Shown: positions 28,826 through 38,834, numbered from the stretch's first letter. The stretch: 64,000 nt of DNA from Paenibacillus sp. FSL H8-0079 (GCF_037991315.1 NZ_CP150300.1:4278001-4342000), one strand, 5' to 3'. Notes: generated by a model not told the origin, from the sequence alone. Numbers and translations are program-made.

Positions 28826-31084
28826 TTACATCGAGCCATGGAACGTACGGTTGATGACATCCAACTGTTGTTCACGAGTCAGTTTAATGAAGTTAACCGC
28901 ATATCCGGATACCCGTACAGTCAGTTGCGGATAATTTTCCGGGTGATCCATTGCATCAATCAGTTGTTGACGATCAAATACGTTAACGTTCAGGTGATGA
29001 GCGTTTTGACCAAAGTAACCATCCATCATCGCAGTCAGATTGGATTTACGTGTAGTTTCCTCTTTACCCAGTGCTTTTGGCACGATGGAGAAGGTATTGG
29101 AAATACCGTCAAGGCTGTGTTCATAAGGCAATTTGGCTACCGAGCCAAGGGATGCCAGTGCACCTTTTTTATCACGACCATGCATTGGGTTCGCACCTGG
29201 AGCAAATGGTTCACCTGCTTTACGACCATCCGGTGTAGTCCCTGTTTTCTTACCATATACCACGTTGGAAGTGATCGTCAGAACGGATTGTGTTGGAACT
29301 GCGTTACGGTAAGCTTTGTGCTTGCGAATCATGCCCATGAAGTTCTCGACCAGTTCAACAGCAATGCTGTCTACGCTGTCTTCATTGTTACCGTAACAAG
29401 GGAAGTCTCCTTCGATTTCGAAATCAACAGCGATGCCTTGTTCGTTACGAATTGGTTTTACTTTGGCATATTTGATCGCACTCAGTGAGTCGGCTGTAAC
29501 CGACAGACCAGCGATACCGCAAGCCATCGTACGTACAATGTCACGGTCATGCAATGCCATTTCGATACGCTCATAACTGTATTTATCGTGCATGTAGTGA
29601 ATGACGTTGAGGGTGTTCATATACAGCTTCGCGAGCCACTCCATCATTGGTTTGAAGCGTTTCATAACCTCATTGTAATCCAGCACGTCGCTTGTAATGG
29701 CAGGATACTCAGGTCCGACCTGTGCACCGGATTTCTCGTCACGACCACCGTTGATCGCATACAAGAGAGCTTTCGCCAGGTTGGCACGAGCACCGAAGAA
29801 TTGCATTTGTTTCCCGATCTTCATCGCTGATACACAGCAAGCAATACCGTAATCGTCACCGTAGATCGGACGCATCAGATCATCATTCTCATACTGGATT
29901 GAACTGGTTTCGATGGAAACTTTGCTGCAATAATCTTTGAAAGCTTCCGGAAGTTTCGTGGACCATAGAACAGTCAAGTTCGGTTCTGGTGCAGGTCCCA
30001 GGTTGTGCAGCGTATGCAGGAAACGGAAGCTGTTTTTGGTTACACGTGTTTCACCATTCACAGACATACCACCGATGGACTCGGTTACCCATGTTGGATC
30101 TCCACTGAACAGTTCGTTGTAATCTGGTGTACGCAGGAATTTAACAATCCGCAGTTTCATGACGAAATGATCAACCAATTCCTGAGCCTGTTCTTCGGAC
30201 AAAATCCCTTCTTGCAGGTCACGTTCAATGTAGATGTCCAGAAAAGAAGATACACGTCCCAAGGACATCGCAGCACCATTCTGTTCTTTGATCGCAGCGA
30301 GATAACCGAAGTACAACCATTGGAATGCTTCTTTTGCTGTAGTCGCTGGTAAGGAAATATCGAACCCGTGCATATCGCCCAATTGCTTCAATTCTTGCAA
30401 TGCACGAATCTGCTCAGACAATTCTTCCCGTAGACGAATGACATCTTCATCAATGACATCAACTTCGAGTGCATTCAATTCACCTTTTTTGTTACGAATC
30501 AGGAAGTCTACCCCGTACAGAGCTACACGGCGATAGTCACCGATGATCCGTCCACGGCCGTAAGCATCTGGCAGACCTGTGATGATTCCTGCTTTACGCG
30601 CTGCACGCATGTCGGAAGTATAAGCATCGAAAACCCCTTGGTTATGCGTTTTGCGAATGTTTGTAAATATATCAATGACGCCTTGTGGCATCTCAAAGCC
30701 ATATGCCTCACATGCGTCAATCATCATGCGAATTCCGCCTGTTGGTTGAATGGAGCGTTTGAACGGAGCATCGGTCTGAACGCCGACAATCTGCTCTTTG
30801 GATTGGTCCAGATAACCTGGTTGGTGAGAAACAATAGTTCCTGGTGTGTTCACGTCAACGTCAAGGACACCGCCGTTATCACGTTCTTTTTTGGTCAGAT
30901 CAGATACGATCTCCCACAATTCTTTGGTATTCTGAGTTGCACCTGCAAGGAACGCTTCATCGCCGTAATACGGAGACAAGTTGTGTGCCAGAAAATCATT
31001 CACATCTACGGATTTGGTCCATGTTCCTTTGGTAAAGTTTCTCCAGCCTGTTTGTTGTTTGACATCTTTTTCAATCACCGACAT
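28826..31084 (-). CDS. pflB: Formate C-acetyltransferase (pyruvate formate-lyase)
   Basis: Converts pyruvate plus CoA to acetyl-CoA and formate in anaerobic fermentation. The adjacent active-site cysteines are in [12 protein letters not shown]. The glycyl-radical loop is [13 protein letters not shown] close to the C terminus. ATG at 31084 ([13 protein letters not shown]) follows GGAGG by 7 bases; the 752-residue product has the normal length. An FNR-type palindrome at 31278-31293 is centred at about -41.5 from a TATACT -10. A repeat element separates this unit from adhE. Confidence 0.97.
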   Translation of the reverse strand: MSVIEKDVKQQTGWRNFTKGTWTKSVDVNDFLAHNLSPYYGDEAFLAGATQNTKELWEIVSDLTKKERDNGGVLDVDVNTPGTIVSHQPGYLDQSKEQIVGVQTDAPFKRSIQPTGGIRMMIDACEAYGFEMPQGVIDIFTNIRKTHNQGVFDAYTSDMRAARKAGIITGLPDAYGRGRIIGDYRRVALYGVDFLIRNKKGELNALEVDVIDEDVIRLREELSEQIRALQELKQLGDMHGFDISLPATTAKEAFQWLYFGYLAAIKEQNGAAMSLGRVSSFLDIYIERDLQEGILSEEQAQELVDHFVMKLRIVKFLRTPDYNELFSGDPTWVTESIGGMSVNGETRVTKNSFRFLHTLHNLGPAPEPNLTVLWSTKLPEAFKDYCSKVSIETSSIQYENDDLMRPIYGDDYGIACCVSAMKIGKQMQFFGARANLAKALLYAINGGRDEKSGAQVGPEYPAITSDVLDYNEVMKRFKPMMEWLAKLYMNTLNVIHYMHDKYSYERIEMALHDRDIVRTMACGIAGLSVTADSLSAIKYAKVKPIRNEQGIAVDFEIEGDFPCYGNNEDSVDSIAVELVENFMGMIRKHKAYRNAVPTQSVLTITSNVVYGKKTGTTPDGRKAGEPFAPGANPMHGRDKKGALASLGSVAKLPYEHSLDGISNTFSIVPKALGKEETTRKSNLTAMMDGYFGQNAHHLNVNVFDRQQLIDAMDHPENYPQLTVRVSGYAVNFIKLTREQQLDVINRTFHGSM

Positions 31085-31250
31085 CGTAATCCCTCCACTA
31101 ATTTGGATTTCTGGACACATAACATATTGCTTCATTCGTATCATTGTGTGCCCAGAGCCGCGATTAATGTGAATTGTTTCACATAAACCGGAACATGTTC
31201 TCTCTACTTGGGAACCGGAACCGCGGGATGAATGTTTTTCTTACATTTTC

Positions 31251-31293
31251 AGTATACGACTTGGCGCTTTCATCATCTGTGATTTTTATCACA
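31251..31293 (-). promoter_or_regulatory. FNR-type site and -10 of pflB
   Basis: TGTGATTTTTATCACA (31278-31293) is a CRP/FNR-type palindrome TGTGA-N6-TCACA. A TATACT -10 lies at 31251-31256 on the minus strand, predicting a start near 31244. The palindrome centre is then about 41.5 bases upstream, the class II activation geometry. Confidence 0.75.
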
Positions 31294-31333
31294 AAGTCAG
31301 TGAAGTAACTCACTCCACCTGCGCTGTGTCCCA

Positions 31334-31506
31334 TTGAACCGGAACTTTACACAGGATCACTGCGTGGCAGAACAACCTTCCAATCGCTGTTATCCCCAGA
31401 TTTTTTTGATTCCCTTTTGAAAAGGGAAAATCCGGGGATAAAGGCGACCGCTTCGCTTTTTCAGGTTATTTCTGCCCCTCCGTTGTCGTGTAAAGGGTTC
31501 GTTCAA
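31334..31506 (+). repeat. Interspersed long-inverted-repeat element, copy 2
   Basis: TTGAAC (31334-31339) and TTTACAC (31346-31352) pair with GTGTAAA (31488-31494) and GTTCAA (31501-31506). GGCAGAA (31366-31372) pairs with TTCTGCC (31470-31476). The core hairpin TTATCCCCAGATTTT (31390-31404) pairs with 31427-31441 with one mismatch, and is followed by the GGCGACCGCTTCGC block. It lies between adhE and pflB. A further stretch at about 31600-31650 (TTTCTGCCCTCTCGTTATTG) repeats the right-hand part alone, probably a fragment of another copy. Confidence 0.85.
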
Positions 31507-31651
31507 ACGGCCACATCACGGATTCCGTGTAACCTCTATAGGAACCGAACCATTGCTCCTCTATACTCGGAGCAAACCAAATCTTAGAATACTCCTGAAA
31601 AACAGGTGCTTCACTCTTCTGTTTTTCTGCCCTCTCGTTATTGTGTGAAAG

Positions 31652-31698
31652 ACGGCAATCGGGGCTCCCCTTTCGGGGAACCCTGATCTTCTTGCCGT
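31652..31698 (-). terminator. Hairpin downstream of adhE
   Basis: ACGGCAA pairs with TTGCCGT around an inner CCCC/GGGG hairpin. The T-tract on the minus strand is weak (CTTTCACAC), so termination efficiency is uncertain. Confidence 0.55.
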
Positions 31699-31722
31699 AA
31701 GGCACGCTTCGTTCTAAATTTA

Positions 31723-34335
31723 TTATTCAAACTTTCCGTAGAAAGCGTTGCGGTATACATCAGCCAGTTCAGTTACCAGCGGCAACTTCGGATTGGCGGT
31801 TGTACATTGGTCTTCGAAGGCACGGTCTGCCAGATAATCCACATGTGCTTCAAAGTCTTTTGCATCAAATCCGATTTCCTGGAACGATTCTTCAATGCCC
31901 AAGATTTTGTTCAGGTTACGGATGGCATTGATGAGACTGGTCACACCTTCTTCTGTCGTGCGAGCAGGCAATCCCAAGATACGGGCAATTTCGGCATACC
32001 GCTCATCCGCTACAAAGTGCGAATATTTCGGGAACGATGCGAATTTGGTCGGTTTTTTCGCGTTGTAACGAATGACGTGTGGCATCAGGATTGCATTGGT
32101 GCGTCCGTGTGCGGTGTGATACTGACCGCCCCATTTGTGCGCCAAGCTGTGGTTAATGCCCAAGAATGCGTTGGCAAACGCCATACCTGCAATCGTGGAA
32201 GCATTATGCATTTTCTCACGTGCCAGTTTGTCGCCTTGCAGCGCAGATTGCTCCAGGTATTGGAATACTAGTTGAATGGCTTTAATCGCAAGTCCATCTG
32301 TGTAATCATTCGCCATAACAGACACATAAGCTTCAATCGCGTGAGTCAGTACGTCCATACCTGTATCCGCAACCGCTGTTTTAGGCAGGGAGTATACGAA
32401 TTCTGGATCGACAATCGCTACGTCTGGTGTCAGCTCATAGTCGGCCAATGGATATTTGGTGTTACCTTGATTTTTATCTGTGATAACCGCGAACGATGTC
32501 ACTTCAGAACCTGTACCGGATGTGGTTGGGATCGCTACAAATTTTGCTTTTACGCCGAGACGTGGATATTTGTAGATCCGTTTGCGGATATCCATGAATT
32601 TTTGTTTCAGGTCGTTGAAGTCCGTGTCTGGGTATTCATAGAACAACCACATGGCTTTGGCAGCATCCATCGGTGATCCACCGCCGAGTGCAATAATGCA
32701 GTCCGGTTGGAAGCGACGCATCATTTCCGTTCCGCGATCTACTGTCGTTGTGGACGGATCGGGCTCTACATCGGAGAACACTTCGATTGCTACAGGCATC
32801 TGGCGTTGACGCAGATAGTGCTCTACTTTTTCCACATAACCAAGTTTCACCATCATCGCATCTGTAATAATTGCCACACGTGTGATGTCAGGCATTTTGG
32901 CAAGGTACTGCGTTGCCCCTTTTTCGAAGTAGACTTTGTTCGGCACTTTGAACCATTGCATATTCACGGTACGGCGAGCCACCCTTTTCACATTGATTAA
33001 GTTCACAGCGGTTACGTTGGAAGAAGTCGAGTTACGTCCGTATGATCCGCATCCCAGTGTCAATGACGGCATGTTTGTGTTGTAGATATCCCCGATGGCA
33101 CCGTGTGTGGATGGTGAGTTCACAATAATCCGTCCGGTTTGCAAACGATCTGCGAATTTGCCGATCACTTCTTCATTTGTTGAGTGGATAACAGAGGAGT
33201 GACCCATGCCGCCAAAAGCAACCACTTCTGCCGCACGCTCAATGCCCTCCGCTGCCGTTTTGACTTTGTAACAAGCCAGTACCGGGCTTAATTTCTCAGC
33301 CGACAATGGGAATTTTGTACCTACCCCTTCAATCTCGGCCACGAGAATTTTGGTGCCTGCTGGAACTTCAATACCGCACAACTTCGCAATACTCACCGCA
33401 GATTGACCAACAATCGCCGGGTTCACCGCACATTTCTCGGCATTAATCGCTCCTGCTGTCAATTTTACTGCTTCATCTTTGTTAACAAAGTAACAGCCAT
33501 TTGCGATCATTTTTTTCTTCACTTGATCAAAGATCGGTTCTTCAATGATGACCGCTTGCTCGGAAGCACAGATCATGCCGTTGTCGAAAGACTTCGACAA
33601 GATCAAATCCGTAACTGCCTGATTGATATCCGCGCTTTTCTCGATAAAGCAAGGTACGTTACCCGGTCCTACGCCCAGTGCAGGTTTACCACAGCTGTAC
33701 GCTGCACGTACCATGCCTGATCCGCCTGTTGCCAGAATGAGAGCCACATCATTGTGATTCATCAGTTCGTTCGTACGATCCATGGAAGGATCATCAATCC
33801 ACTGAATACAATCTGCTGGTGCACCATGTTTCACAGCTGCTTCCAGTAGAATTTTAGCAGCTTCCCGGCTACAATTCTGTGCAGATGGGTGGAAACCGAA
33901 GATGATTGGGTTACGCGTCTTGATGGAGATCAGTGCTTTAAACATCGTCGTTGATGTTGGATTGGTCACTGGTGTGATCCCCATGATGATGCCGACCGGC
34001 TCCGCAATTTTCTGGAAGCTCTCATATTCGTTATCTTCAATCACACCTACGGTTTTGTCATACTTGATGCTGTGGTACACATATTCTGTTGCAAATATAT
34101 TTTTGGTGATTTTATCCTCATACACTCCGCGGCCTGTTTCTTCTACGGCCATTTTGGCGAGCATCATGTGTTTATCCAGACCCGCAAGCGCCATTGCTTG
34201 CACAATCCGGTCAATCTGCTTCTGGTCCATCTTCATGAATGCGGCGTGTGCTTTATTCGCTTTGTCGATTAACGTTTGAATATACTGACCTGCTGTCGGT
34301 TCTTTTGCTGGGGCGACTTCGTTCTTTACAGCCAT
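31723..34335 (-). CDS. adhE: Bifunctional acetaldehyde-CoA/alcohol dehydrogenase
   Basis: Reduces acetyl-CoA to ethanol via acetaldehyde, recycling NADH in fermentation. The N-terminal aldehyde dehydrogenase half has the nucleophile cysteine in [13 protein letters not shown]. The C-terminal iron alcohol dehydrogenase half has [16 protein letters not shown] and the iron-binding [20 protein letters not shown] region. Start at 34335 ([13 protein letters not shown]) is set by AGGAGG 9 bases upstream. The product, 870 residues, is full length. An FNR-type palindrome lies upstream at 34417-34432. Confidence 0.97.
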   Translation of the reverse strand: MAVKNEVAPAKEPTAGQYIQTLIDKANKAHAAFMKMDQKQIDRIVQAMALAGLDKHMMLAKMAVEETGRGVYEDKITKNIFATEYVYHSIKYDKTVGVIEDNEYESFQKIAEPVGIIMGITPVTNPTSTTMFKALISIKTRNPIIFGFHPSAQNCSREAAKILLEAAVKHGAPADCIQWIDDPSMDRTNELMNHNDVALILATGGSGMVRAAYSCGKPALGVGPGNVPCFIEKSADINQAVTDLILSKSFDNGMICASEQAVIIEEPIFDQVKKKMIANGCYFVNKDEAVKLTAGAINAEKCAVNPAIVGQSAVSIAKLCGIEVPAGTKILVAEIEGVGTKFPLSAEKLSPVLACYKVKTAAEGIERAAEVVAFGGMGHSSVIHSTNEEVIGKFADRLQTGRIIVNSPSTHGAIGDIYNTNMPSLTLGCGSYGRNSTSSNVTAVNLINVKRVARRTVNMQWFKVPNKVYFEKGATQYLAKMPDITRVAIITDAMMVKLGYVEKVEHYLRQRQMPVAIEVFSDVEPDPSTTTVDRGTEMMRRFQPDCIIALGGGSPMDAAKAMWLFYEYPDTDFNDLKQKFMDIRKRIYKYPRLGVKAKFVAIPTTSGTGSEVTSFAVITDKNQGNTKYPLADYELTPDVAIVDPEFVYSLPKTAVADTGMDVLTHAIEAYVSVMANDYTDGLAIKAIQLVFQYLEQSALQGDKLAREKMHNASTIAGMAFANAFLGINHSLAHKWGGQYHTAHGRTNAILMPHVIRYNAKKPTKFASFPKYSHFVADERYAEIARILGLPARTTEEGVTSLINAIRNLNKILGIEESFQEIGFDAKDFEAHVDYLADRAFEDQCTTANPKLPLVTELADVYRNAFYGKFE

Positions 34336-34389
34336 CTCCCTCATCCTCCTAAAGGTTCGTATTAGTTTGTCTCTCTCGTTTACATTCAC

Positions 34390-34432
34390 ATCGTACCATA
34401 GCCAAAAACGTAATCATGTGATTTTTTTCACA
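34390..34432 (-). promoter_or_regulatory. FNR-type site and -10 of adhE
   Basis: TGTGATTTTTTTCACA (34417-34432) has perfect arms. TACGAT (34390-34395, minus strand) can serve as -10, predicting a start near 34383 and placing the site centre at about -41.5, the same spacing as for pflB. Confidence 0.72.
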
Positions 34433-34535
34433 AAGTATAACAAATTTAAATTTAGTTTTGTAATGTCCGCTAACAAGTTGATTTCCACTTCCTATAATAA
34501 ATGTTGTACTATCGAACACATCCTTCCCTAATAAA

Positions 34536-34551
34536 AGTGAATTTAATCACA
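34536..34551 (+). promoter_or_regulatory. FNR-type site upstream of fnr
   Basis: AGTGAATTTAATCACA has one arm change from TGTGA-N6-TCACA and lies 217 bases before the fnr start. A TTTGAT at 34572-34577 would fit a -10 at the activating spacing; a second candidate -10 is TATACT at 34613-34618. The leader between 34640 and 34766 is GC-rich with CCGTCCT/AGGACGG pairing, so it is probably structured. Confidence 0.55.
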
Positions 34552-34767
34552 ATGTTTGAAATTTCGCCATTTTTGATGCCTTCCCATGCCCCCTAAAAGG
34601 TAAGTTTAGGTATATACTGAACTTAAAAATTGAACCACCGCAATTTGTACCGTCCTTCCTCCCGGCCGAGATGACCCTGATCAGGACGGCAACGGTTTGC
34701 GGCGAACCTCGGAGGCTACTGCAAGTTACAGAAGGTCGTCCGACGGACATAAAGGGGAGATAGACTT

Positions 34768-35484
34768 ATGAGAGAACTAACGACTGTACTGGAAAAGCGC
34801 GGCAATACCAATTGTTTCTCGGAAGCGAATTTCAACCATCTGCTGGTTACCATGAAAGATAGAACCTATCCCGAAGGTACCCATCTGTACTGGGAAGGAG
34901 ACGTCTCCGACAAACTTTATTATATGAAACGGGGTCGTGCCCAGATCACCAAATCAACTGATGAAGGTAAGGAACTGATCATGTACATGTATCAGTCCGG
35001 TGATATGATTGGTCAGGCCGATCCCTTCTTCGGCTCCAAACACAGCTTCTCAGCGGAAGTACTGGAAGACAGTGAGATTGGTGTACTGGAGCACAAAGAC
35101 CTGGAAATGCTGATATGCCAGCATTGTGACTTTGCGATCGACTTTATGAAATGGATGGGCATCCACCACCGTTTGACACAGACCAAGTTCCGGGACCTCA
35201 TGTTATATGGCAAACCAGGTGCGCTCTGTTCTACTCTCATTCGGTTGTCGAATTCGTATGGTGAGCCTCACGGAGAGCATGTCATTATACACAAAAAAAT
35301 TACCCACACGGATCTGTCCAATATGATTGGAGCCACCCGTGAAAGTGTAAACCGCATGTTAAGCGATCTGCGCAAGAAAGATGGTATAGAATATGACAAT
35401 GGCATGATCGTCATCAAAGATCTGAAGATGCTGCAAGGCATCTGTCACTGTGAACTTTGCCCGAACGAAATCTGTCGTATTTAA
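34768..35484 (+). CDS. fnr: Crp/Fnr-family anaerobic regulator Fnr (Bacillus type)
   Basis: Transcription factor sensing oxygen through an iron-sulfur cluster. The cyclic-nucleotide-binding-like domain (about residues 15-130; YPEGTHLYWEGDVSDKLYYM) is followed by a dimer helix and a Crp-type winged helix with ITHTDLSNMIGATRESVNRM. Cysteines are clustered at the C terminus (GICHCELCPNEICRI), as in B. subtilis Fnr and unlike E. coli FNR with its N-terminal cluster. Its position beside adhE and pflB, both with matching palindromes, supports a local fermentation regulon. AGGGGAG precedes the ATG. Confidence 0.93.
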   Translation: MRELTTVLEKRGNTNCFSEANFNHLLVTMKDRTYPEGTHLYWEGDVSDKLYYMKRGRAQITKSTDEGKELIMYMYQSGDMIGQADPFFGSKHSFSAEVLEDSEIGVLEHKDLEMLICQHCDFAIDFMKWMGIHHRLTQTKFRDLMLYGKPGALCSTLIRLSNSYGEPHGEHVIIHKKITHTDLSNMIGATRESVNRMLSDLRKKDGIEYDNGMIVIKDLKMLQGICHCELCPNEICRI

Positions 35485-35594
35485 TGTTTGAATATGCTAA
35501 CAAATGTTTGCTTTCAAAACAAATTCATCAATAAAAAAAGCCCAGTTCTCTGCATATAAAGTGTACCCTTTGTAAAGGACATTTTGAAAAAAAA

Positions 35595-36503
35595 CTAGGC
35601 AACTTGTTGAAGCTGCTGTCTGTATTTTACAGGCGGCAGCTTTTTCAAATTCCATTGCCCTCGATAATGATTATAGTACGTCATATAACTCTTAATTTCT
35701 CGTTTTACTTCTTCTAATGTTTCGCATTCTTTGATATTCGTTTCATCCTTAAAATGCCCAAAGAATGATTCTTGGGGAGCGTTATCCCAACAGTTTCCTC
35801 GTCGTGACATGGATTGAGTTAACCCCATTTTTTTCACTACGGATTGGAATTGTGGGTTCGTATAATGAAAGCCTTGATCGGAATGGATTAACGCATCTTT
35901 TGTGATATGTCGGTGTTTCTTCAATTGATGAAGCGTGTTCAGCGCAATGTCTATGCGTAACGAAGAAGACACTTCATACGCTAAAATCTCATTCGTCTGT
36001 GCGTCTTTCATGGTTGATAAATAAGCTCGCTGGTTGCCTTTGTACGTTAAATAGGTGATGTCGGTTAATAACACCTTTCCCGCCTCGCCTGGCTTAAAAT
36101 TGCGCTGTAATTCGTTTGGACATGTGCGATGTTCTTTCGTTGCTTTTGCCATTCTACGGGCTGGATTAGCCTTTCGAATGGGACAGATGATTTCAAATTT
36201 CTTCATGATCCGACGAATCCGCTTCAAGTTGTACGTCATCTTGTACTGATTTTCTAATGTCATTTTAATTTGGCGTGCTCCTTTTTTACGTCCACGGAAT
36301 CGATAGGCCTTTAAAATCATTTCCTTTACCATCTCATCTGCTTCGGCTTCAGCTATACGCTTTTGCGCTGATTTTTCAGTGAAGTAATTGTAATAACCCG
36401 AACGTGATACTTCCATAATATCGCATAGATAGCTGACCAACCGCTTCAATTTATACGTTCTGATCGTCCGATAAATGAGTTCAAACTTCAGCTCTACAGC
36501 CAC
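35595..36503 (-). CDS. IS3-family transposase OrfB (DDE integrase domain)
   Basis: The rve-type catalytic core shows the acidic triad context in VLLTDITYLT (Asp), LIHSDQGFHYT (Asp) and NCWDNAPQESFFGHFK (Glu). The N-terminal HTH_21-like segment is GRKKGARQIKMTLENQYK. The annotated GTG at 36503 is nominal; the functional product is probably an OrfAB fusion made by -1 slippage at G-AAA-AAG just before the orfA stop, giving KKEIKVAVELKFEL across the junction. It is full length (about 300 residues). Confidence 0.93.
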   Translation of the reverse strand: MAVELKFELIYRTIRTYKLKRLVSYLCDIMEVSRSGYYNYFTEKSAQKRIAEAEADEMVKEMILKAYRFRGRKKGARQIKMTLENQYKMTYNLKRIRRIMKKFEIICPIRKANPARRMAKATKEHRTCPNELQRNFKPGEAGKVLLTDITYLTYKGNQRAYLSTMKDAQTNEILAYEVSSSLRIDIALNTLHQLKKHRHITKDALIHSDQGFHYTNPQFQSVVKKMGLTQSMSRRGNCWDNAPQESFFGHFKDETNIKECETLEEVKREIKSYMTYYNHYRGQWNLKKLPPVKYRQQLQQVA

Positions 36504-36505
36504 TT

Positions 36506-36925
36506 TTATTTCTTTTTCAACATCTGCCTTTCGAGTAGATCGAGCTTTTTTAGCAGTTCATTTTCCGCTCGTAACAATTGATTTTTTGCTTCTAATCGTT
36601 CAATCTTTTGTTCTAATGTTAATTCACGTTCCGAAGGGCGACCTGAATTCGTTTTACGTGTATCCTGTAAGCCTTCTACACCCGCTTCACGATACGAAGC
36701 ACGCCAACGTTTTCCAGAAGAACGGACACGCTCTAAACCAATACATTCAACATCTAAGCCCGCTTCTTCAAAAATGTCTCGTGGCAGTTTACCCTGTTCA
36801 TTTTGTGCAATGAAATGGCGCTTAAATTCATCGGTATACGTAATCGCCTTTTCACTAACAGCGATCACATTTGGATTCCGTTTTAGTTGTTCTTGTTCTT
36901 TCTTCGTCAGTAATCTTTTCGTCAT
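36506..36925 (-). CDS. IS3-family transposase OrfA
   Basis: DNA-binding partner with a helix-turn-helix (AITYTDEFKRHFIAQNEQG region and a second HTH at GKRWRASYREAGVEGL). A leucine-zipper coiled coil lies at the C terminus (IERLEAKNQLLRAENELLKK). ATG at 36925 (MTKRLLTKKEQEQ) follows GGAG by 10 bases. It ends MLKKK-stop, overlapping the OrfB frame where slippage is expected. Confidence 0.9.
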   Translation of the reverse strand: MTKRLLTKKEQEQLKRNPNVIAVSEKAITYTDEFKRHFIAQNEQGKLPRDIFEEAGLDVECIGLERVRSSGKRWRASYREAGVEGLQDTRKTNSGRPSERELTLEQKIERLEAKNQLLRAENELLKKLDLLERQMLKKK

Positions 36926-37044
36926 AACATTTCCGCTCCAACATCGTTTTTTTTCATTATAAACAAAGTACCCTATAAGATGGGCTTTTTTCAAAGTGTC
37001 CATCTTATAGGGTACATTTTATAGAGATTGGGCTTCTTTGTATG

Positions 37045-37758
37045 CTAGGATGCATTGGTCAATTCAAGCTTTACCGCATCACGTGGATTCAATTTCATAT
37101 CCAAACCATTTTCCATTAATTCCTTATCGTTCACCATAATGACCCACCGCTGATTCATGCGGGGCGTAACATTCTCGACGGAAACGACGAATTTGTTGTT
37201 CTCCGACATTCTCACAATCCCGCTGGACTTCAAAACATCGCGAACTGTACATTCCTGGACATAGACGCCAGCATATTGACGATTAAGAGTTGGCATAATG
37301 TTGCCACCGCTCACCTTGAGTAACGTTGTCTGATATGCAACGCCATCCCCCCCAATGTCAGCGGCTTTCACGTAAATGATCACTTCATCTTTGGCATGAA
37401 GCTCCATGTCCCAATCTTCCTGTTCAATATCCTTGCCATTCAATTTCACAGCCCAGCTCAGCGAAGAATCAAGAGAAACTTCACCCACGGATTGGATCCG
37501 CTTTCCATCTGCTGTAAAATCAACGAGTCCGCTATTAAGTAATGCTTTTTTGAGTGTCAAACCCTCACTAAAATCTCGCTTAATGGACTTCGTTGCATCA
37601 GGCAAAAACGTACTGCCATCTACAGCCACTGTAATCGTATTCGCTGTTTCCGTCTCTTTGACAATTGGCTGCTCTGAAGGCTGCGTCTCACTACATCCCG
37701 CCAAGATCGCCAGAATGAGCAAACATACACCTATGTAACCGGGGATTTTCTTCTTCAT
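37045..37758 (-). CDS. Lipoprotein with two DUF4430-like domains
   Basis: The signal peptide MKKKIPGYIGVCLLILAILA runs into a lipobox (LAGC). The mature part has two homologous units: about residues 45-140, with TLKKALLNSGL and WAVKLNGKDIEQEDWDMEL, and about 150-237, with TVRDVLKSSGI and WVIMVNDKELMENGLDMKL. This pattern resembles the DUF4430/transcobalamin C-terminal fold, often found on surface proteins that bind small ligands. Start at 37758 is supported by the signal peptide. The ligand is unknown. It begins just outside the IS right end. Confidence 0.72.
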   Translation of the reverse strand: MKKKIPGYIGVCLLILAILAGCSETQPSEQPIVKETETANTITVAVDGSTFLPDATKSIKRDFSEGLTLKKALLNSGLVDFTADGKRIQSVGEVSLDSSLSWAVKLNGKDIEQEDWDMELHAKDEVIIYVKAADIGGDGVAYQTTLLKVSGGNIMPTLNRQYAGVYVQECTVRDVLKSSGIVRMSENNKFVVSVENVTPRMNQRWVIMVNDKELMENGLDMKLNPRDAVKLELTNAS

Positions 37759-37897
37759 GTAGGTAACACCACCCTGCGTAAAATCATTCACCCTGTTGTC
37801 CATAACCTCTATTATGGCACAACACTCAACAAAAAAAAGTGTCAAAGCCGTTACTTTTATGGCGCGTGCCCTCTAGACAGGGCTTGTACAACAAAGA

Positions 37898-37915
37898 GAG
37901 CCTGCACACAGGCTC
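37898..37915 (-). terminator. Short hairpin downstream of the 37955 gene
   Basis: GAGCCTG-CACA-CAGGCTC with a weak T-rich tail (TCTTTGTTG) on the minus strand. Between it and the gene is a tandem duplication of TACGTTATCATTGG (about 37935-37963). Confidence 0.45.
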
Positions 37916-37954
37916 CCAATCTAAATCATTTTTACGTTATCATTGGTTACGTTA

Positions 37955-38686
37955 TCATTGGACACTAGCCTGCATGTATGTCCGTCCTCCATCGCCATCT
38001 TTCAGATATGGATTAAGCCCGAAGAACTGCTCCTCAGATACGTATACCCCTGTCAGCAATCGCCCTTCAAGCAATCCACCGTCCACCTGCACGCAGCATG
38101 AAGGTGCGTCTACATACTCCTGATACAAAGGAATCTGCCCATATTGTTGATGGACCTTGAATACCTTGCCTTGCTCATGCAAAGGCCGTTCCGAGAAATA
38201 GGTAGGCACAATATAACGGGCAATGACATCCAGTTCCTGCACGCTATAAAAGGGTTCATCACCAAGCCATGGCGCAAACATTCGAATCTTCTCATATTGT
38301 GACCAGACAACCGCCTGAATCAGCATTTCTGCCTGAACCAACCGACCTTCTCCCACATCTAAAGCCAATTGCTTAGCATGCATAGTTTCTTCCATCTGAG
38401 ACATCGTTGAATCAGGTTGTCCCAGCTCACATCCGATACACTTCCAGCCCCTGGACGTTTGAATCCATTTTTGCAGCACCGCCGGAGCTAATTTCGGACC
38501 ATCGCTGTTCACAGAATGCGTATTCACTTCGGCAAGATCATCCTTAACCGAACGGGAATATGCTGTGCGCTTAAACAACTCTGCAGCTTTTTTGTAAATT
38601 AGATGGACTTGAATGGATGCGCTCTCAAGTTCTGCAATATCTTTTTTGCCGTAGCGTACTTCATGGGATAAGCTTTCTTCTCTCAT
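37955..38686 (-). CDS. Hypothetical cytosolic protein
   Basis: The 243-residue protein has no signal peptide and no membrane helix. I do not recognise a family. Visible points are a helical N-terminal half rich in Lys/Glu, a WKCIGCELGQ segment with a CXXC pair about one third in, and a hydrophobic C-terminal half (VIARYIVPTYFSERPL). The ATG at 38686 (MREESLSHEVRYGK) follows GGAGG by 10 bases. It stands alone upstream of the lipoprotein gene, with about 200 bases between them. Confidence 0.65.
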   Translation of the reverse strand: MREESLSHEVRYGKKDIAELESASIQVHLIYKKAAELFKRTAYSRSVKDDLAEVNTHSVNSDGPKLAPAVLQKWIQTSRGWKCIGCELGQPDSTMSQMEETMHAKQLALDVGEGRLVQAEMLIQAVVWSQYEKIRMFAPWLGDEPFYSVQELDVIARYIVPTYFSERPLHEQGKVFKVHQQYGQIPLYQEYVDAPSCCVQVDGGLLEGRLLTGVYVSEEQFFGLNPYLKDGDGGRTYMQASVQ

Positions 38687-38805
38687 GACAAGTGGGCCTC
38701 CTTCGCTCCGGCCGTCTGTGGCCATTTTCTATAGATTATACTACAACTCATGACAACATGTGCATAGCCCAAGAGAAAAACGCCGATCAACATAATACTT
38801 AAGAC

Positions 38806-38834
38806 AAAAACCCCTGATTTCCACGGAAATCAGG
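38806..38834 (-). terminator. Rho-independent terminator of the HxlR-type gene
   Basis: CCTGATTTCC pairs with GGAAATCAGG around a 2-3 base loop; GGGGTTTTTGTC follows on the minus strand. Confidence 0.85.

Larger units (their letters stand above)
35562..37016 (-). mobile_element. IS3-family (IS150-type) insertion sequence, 1455 bp
   Basis: Terminal inverted repeats start TGTACCCTTTGTAAAGGACA at 35562 and, on the other strand, TGTACCCTATAAGATGGACA ending at 37016; the outer about 31 bases match at roughly 24 positions. Two overlapping frames, orfA and orfB, are intact with a probable -1 frameshift between them. No clear 3-4 base target duplication is seen (AAAG left, TTTT right). The base composition is more AT-rich than its neighbours. 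It is inserted into the loop of the fnr terminator. Confidence 0.92.
35532..37040 (+). terminator. Probable fnr terminator, split by IS insertion
   Basis: The left arm AAAAAAAGCCCAGTTCTCT (35533-35551) is complementary to AGAGATTGGGCTTCTTT (37023-37039) on the far side of the IS. Joined, the flanks form an about 14-bp stem with A and T tracts, a normal terminator 50 bases past fnr. The IS occupies the loop. Confidence 0.7.

Noticed and set aside
28790..29488. 232-codon plus-strand frame
   Set aside because: Antisense shadow of pflB with atypical composition.
31466..31705. 79-codon minus-strand frame between adhE and pflB
   Set aside because: Falls across the repeat element and the adhE terminator; no ribosome-binding site or family.
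35562..37016. Target-site duplication of the IS
   Set aside because: Flanking AAAG and TTTT do not match; a 3-4 base duplication cannot be claimed.
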